Origin: Burhinus oedicnemus | Taxonomy: Eukaryota > Chordata > Aves > Charadriiformes > Burhinidae | Assembly: GCA_008921705.1 (NCBI GenBank) | Contig: VFFE01006834.1 | Coordinates: forward strand, 321,115-385,114 | Length of the DNA: 64,000 nt | Direction of reading: 5' to 3' | In this document: one piece after another, positions 60,487 to 64,000 of the stretch | Numbering within the stretch: the stretch's first letter is position 1 | Layout: every line of letters starts with the position of its first letter | Notes under the pieces: model-generated | The model's input: the letters and a program-made list of their open reading frames with translations, nothing else | Told to the model about the DNA's origin: nothing | Databases searched by the model: none | Program-made: the position numbers and the translations under genes

Positions 60487-61749
60487 AAATATAGGAGCTG
60501 ACGGTATAGTATTAAGACACTGTGCTACCTCTGCTCCCCATGCAATGTTGACATTTGCTTGTATTCAGAGTAGAAAGCAACTATATCTTTTTGGTAGCTC
60601 ATTAAAATAATTAGCTATGTTTGGCTTTTTTTTTAAATTTCTTTTCTTAAAAAATCCTTTTAATGAGGAAAGATGAAAACAGACAGGATGGATAAAGTCA
60701 AAAGAATCAAATTAAGATAGAAAAACTGACTGCTGGAGGCTTCCTTTGAACGTAAGATTTATGTATGTTAATGGCAGCTGTTGGCAGGAACCTCTGTACA
60801 GACACCTTGTTTGTTATTTGCAGAACTTAGAGCTGGAGCAAATAATTTCAAGGATCTTTGTTTTGTTTCATTTTATTTTCTAAAGGTGCTCTAAGACGTG
60901 TTATGGCTTCTCTCAAAACTCAGTGCTTGTATCAGTAATGTGCTAGTGCAGACAGGCACTATTACACTGCCTGCTCATCTAGGTAAGTAAGTTCTCATGT
61001 CATGCTTTGGTTGTAAAGCACATCTCTCCTCTGCAGGCTGCTAACGCAGAGTCTGTGTTCTGTTGATGTTTTGCTTTGGTCTTCTGATAGGTTCTGGGTT
61101 CAGGATAAAGTGATGCTTAAAACCTCTTAAACCCCAAATGCTCAGCCCTTACTAGAAATACTTGGGGTGTTTAGCAAGGGCCAAATCCTGGAGCCCTGGA
61201 CCAGAATCACATCCACATCTGCACTCGCTACAGGGGAGGAGTAGAGATCTGGTGCTACGGTCCCATCTCCACTTCAAAAGCATTTCTGTCAAGCAGTATT
61301 TTCTGGTCCGTCTGCTGCCTAAGTAGAAACTGCTGTCTGCTATAAAAATGTTTCTGGGAAAAAATGGCAATAGAGTATGATTTTTGTGTTTAAGATGCTG
61401 GTGTAGCAGCTTTGAGTTTCTATAGGGTAATTATCAAAGCCGCAGTTGGCTGACCACAGCCAAGGAAGAACCGGGATAATGATGCTTTCTGTGGCACTAC
61501 AGGCAACTGTCGGCCCCGTTGTGCTTGGCTCTGTATAAACATGCAGGAGATGGCTCCTCTCTGGAGAGTTTAACTGGCAACACTATTAATGTGCCCTTTC
61601 AGTTGTTGAGATGATCGCTCTCATTTCAGAGTTCAGGGCTTAGTGGCAGGGCAGTATAGAGATGATTATGCTGCTATTGCTTGTGTGTCTGGGCGTACAC
61701 GCACGCACATGCATATTTGCAGATGAAAAATGATGGTGGTCCGGTGGGG
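60487..61749. other. unique non-coding DNA
   Basis: AGGGCCAAATCCTGGAGCCC at about 61178 recalls the end of old palindromic amniote repeats ('gggccaaatcctgcagccc'), but the following bases do not continue the match. No gene is recognised. Confidence 0.45.
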
Positions 61750-61962
61750 ATATGGCTCTTGTCTGGGAATCAGGGAGCCTGCGCTCACTTCCTGTATTTG
61801 CCATATGGTATTAGCAGGCTAGCTCTCCTTTTTCTTCCATTTTTTCTCTCCCTGTGCCTCTTCTTCCACAGGCAGAGAATGGAGATAACGATACCCCTTT
61901 TTAATAAAAAGGGTTTTCGCTATCAATTGATGGATGGTTTTAAAATGAGCGCTGTGATTCCC
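61750..61962 (+). mobile_element. MIR-like SINE remnant, fairly long
   Basis: Sense MIR landmarks occur in order: GTCTGGGAATCAGGGAGCCT, CACTTCCTGTATTTGCC, CTCCCTGTGCCTC, AATGGAGATAACGATACCCC, a GGGTTTTCG block and TTTTAAAATGAGCGCTGTGA. These match the head, core, 'atggggataatgatac' and 'gtaaagcgctttgagat' parts. At about 210 bases it is nearly full length for this class. A 96-codon open frame over it is chance. Confidence 0.65.
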
Positions 61963-63280
61963 ACTGCTTAAAAATGACTGAGAGTTTAGCTATTTAGTCA
62001 GAAAGGAAGCTTGATTTCCACCCCCACCCCCCTGGGAAATGCCTCTTCTCTTCCATTTCTATCTGTATGCTTGTTTTCAGATAAATCTTATTTTGTTCCT
62101 GATTTGTTTTCTAGTGTGTTCTAGCACCTTTCTCATTGCCAGGTTAAGAGCTCTTCTCTCCCAGTAAAGTCTTTCCATTCCCCTTTTCCAGAGAGCTCCA
62201 TAAAATTTGTTTCCCCTTATGTGTCTTCTGAAAAGATTAAATCGGGGTAACCTAGCACTTTGACAGCCTGTGGTGCAGCAACGATGAAGGTGAGGGAGCA
62301 ATTCTTAGCAGGAAAAGTGCTCCATCTCCTATGCTGATACTTTTCTTAGGAGCCTCGACAACCCAAAATAGCTGCCTACAGAGGACTCCCACAAAGTCCT
62401 TTTTTATCCTCAGATTGTTTCACCCCCCAGCTCTATGCAACCTCCAGTTAAAAACTTTCTTCTTTCCCAGCCAGGGTCACTCTCTTCCCTTTCAGTCCTG
62501 CTGGACTCCAGTACTGCAAACACAAATGACCGTGGTGGAGAGTAGCCTACAATTATTTGTGAAATTTATAAAGGGGGGGGAAAAAAATCTGAAGATCAAC
62601 CATATGCGGTGGTGCTCTTATTTCAAAACCCATGCAGTAGGCGGACGAAATACGTGCTTGGTTGGATTTCCCCCACGGTGCAGTGCTTGAGAGCTGAACG
62701 TAGGAGAAAACCCCCCAAGAAAAACCGAAGGTCTATGTGTGTTCGTCTCCCACATGCCACGCTTGAAAGCTTTTCCTTGTAGAGTGTGTGATTTACATAA
62801 GGAGCAGTCATCATTCTTCGCCACTGATCGTTCCTTATGTATATGCAAAACCTCACTGATGAGGAGTGTGGGATTATATTTCCGTTAATTACAATGTTCT
62901 TTCTGATCCTCTGGCCAGTCAGAGGAGGTTTGGTGAGGGTTAGATTGCTGTCGAGCGAGAGGCTCTGCCTTGAATTTCTAAGCGCAGGAATAAGCTGTCA
63001 GTGGCGACGTGCTGCTGCGGCGCAGGTTTGGGGGGTTCGGCTGATGGACAGATTGCGTACAGCCCTCTGACTGGGGGAAGGCTGCAGTGAGCTATAATAG
63101 TATGCAGCTTGTTGGCTTTGGTTTTGATTGACCCAACACTGCATGAGATTAAAATTAGGCAGCGAATATATCCAAGTTTACAATGAAACGGGCTCCTGGG
63201 TGTTGCGCACAAAGACGCAGAGAGGTAGATATGGATGGGGGAAGCGTGATTTAAAGCGCTGAAGACAAAGCCTGCAGCCA
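61963..63280. other. unique non-coding DNA
   Basis: A G8/A7 junction lies at about 62573-62587. No exon or repeat family is recognised. Confidence 0.55.
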
Positions 63281-63424
63281 TAGGTCTGGCTTCTAATCCC
63301 ATCGCTCATACTGAGTTGTTATAAAATCCTTGGGCAGCACTTAATCTCTGAGCTTTACTTCTGTGTCTGTGGGGTGGGAGTGCTGATGCTTTATCCATAC
63401 TTTTGTGAAGTGCTTAAAGATCAA
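63281..63424 (+). mobile_element. MIR-like SINE remnant
   Basis: Sense MIR landmarks: TAGGTCTGGCTTCTAATCCC, CCTTGGGCAGCACTTAATCT, CTGAGCTTTACTTCTGTGTC, a degraded TGGGGTGGG block and TGTGAAGTGCTTAAAGATCA. The order and spacing match the MIR core and its 'gtaaagtgctttgagatc' tail. Confidence 0.7.
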
Positions 63425-64000
63425 TAGAAATCAGTTCAAGGTATTATGGTTGTTAATGTAAATGCTTGTTATATCACAATATCTCCAACATGTTTATTCC
63501 ATGGAATATATTTATCCATAAAATTCTGTCATATTTATATACAGCTCCAAGCACCCTGGAAGCACCTAGGTGTTGACAGAACAGCTGCAATCTTTTAATA
63601 TGTTCAATAAATACAAATGGATATAAACAGTATCCATCTGTCAGACCCAGTTAGATGGTTTTAACATAAAGCTATTTTGTTCCTGTAATTGTATTTAGAT
63701 CTGAACTGATAGAGGTTTGATTTTTCTTTGCATAGTGATAAGCTACAAATTCCTTTGAATTGCTTTGACTCCTGATTTATTGCAGTAAATTAAATAATAA
63801 TCCATTCTGTCCTGTTTCACCCCTTCTCCAAGAAAAGAAAGATGAAAAAATAACTGCTGAAGCAATGAAGCATACCGCTTACAGTAACCCACCTTTCCCA
63901 TGCTCGTAAGCACCTGGGCCTGTGACCTCTGTGTTTACAAGATATTTATTGCTGCTTGCACTTTCCACTACTACAGAGTTATCACTTTGGTGTCTTGTAA
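63425..64000. other. AT-rich unique non-coding DNA
   Basis: 63425-63800 is AT-rich with TAAATTAAATAATAATCC-type strings and one AATAAA near 63605, without a supporting exon. Nothing else is recognised to the window end. Confidence 0.5.

Noticed and set aside
61681..61971. 96-codon plus-strand open frame
   Set aside because: It overlaps a near full-length MIR-like remnant.
1..64000. tRNA, rRNA, snRNA and known microRNA genes
   Set aside because: Reading both strands for tRNA B-box strings, U6/7SK/Y RNA starts and common microRNA seeds with hairpins gave nothing convincing. A covariance-model scan would be needed to exclude diverged copies.
1..64000. CRISPR arrays, operons, riboswitches and other bacterial features
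   Set aside because: The sequence is vertebrate (CR1, ERVL LTR, MIR remnants), and no regularly spaced repeat-spacer structure is present.

Overview
The window looks like non-coding DNA from a bird, either a gene-poor intergenic stretch or part of a very large intron. The evidence is two 5'-truncated CR1 LINE 3' ends on the minus strand (19921-20298 and 32726-32920), one complete solo LTR of avian ERVL type with a perfect 5-bp target duplication (1949-2378), and a scatter of old MIR/CORE-SINE and sauropsid-type repeat remnants. Recognisable repeats cover only a few percent, which fits a bird genome. I found no protein-coding gene, no recognisable exon of a known protein, and no rRNA, tRNA, snRNA, known microRNA or CRISPR. 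The long open frames have low-complexity or unlikely compositions and mostly arise from GC-rich patches, homopolymers or the repeats themselves.

Layout. 1-3420: poly-T tract, unique sequence and the solo LTR. 3421-3700: short CpG-rich patch. 3701-8298: AT-rich unique DNA with a 26-bp tandem duplication forming hairpins (6351-6402). 8299-9005: a possible small two-exon plus-strand transcript end, with acceptor, donor, acceptor, AATAAA and GU-rich tract in order. 9160-9420: TAATTA-rich block resembling a conserved enhancer. 11215-11380, 15352-15602 and 18984-19060: old repeat remnants. 16141-16440: another CpG-rich patch. 19921-20298: older CR1. 25473-25524: GGAGA microsatellite. 26883-32725: mostly unique. 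32726-32920: younger CR1. 35790-35975, 43221-43330, 52082-52240, 61750-61962 and 63281-63424: MIR-like remnants. 37375-37660, 43785-44035 and 47590-47780: AT-rich, homeodomain-core-rich blocks. 48073-48440: imperfect minisatellite running into a GC-rich patch. 49158-49464: dense cluster of ten TGTCA/TGACA motifs, the strongest candidate regulatory element. 54685-54900: CpG-rich patch. 59001-59030 and 60457-60486: two copies of a 30-bp sequence differing at one base.

No genes here can be shown to act together. If the window has a function, the sequence suggests it is regulatory, with enhancer-like blocks rich in homeodomain, TALE and octamer motifs set in sparse repeats. No previously undescribed system is demonstrated. 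The TGTCA cluster, the 30-bp dispersed pair and the possible transcript end are the items most worth checking. All base counts were made by eye.
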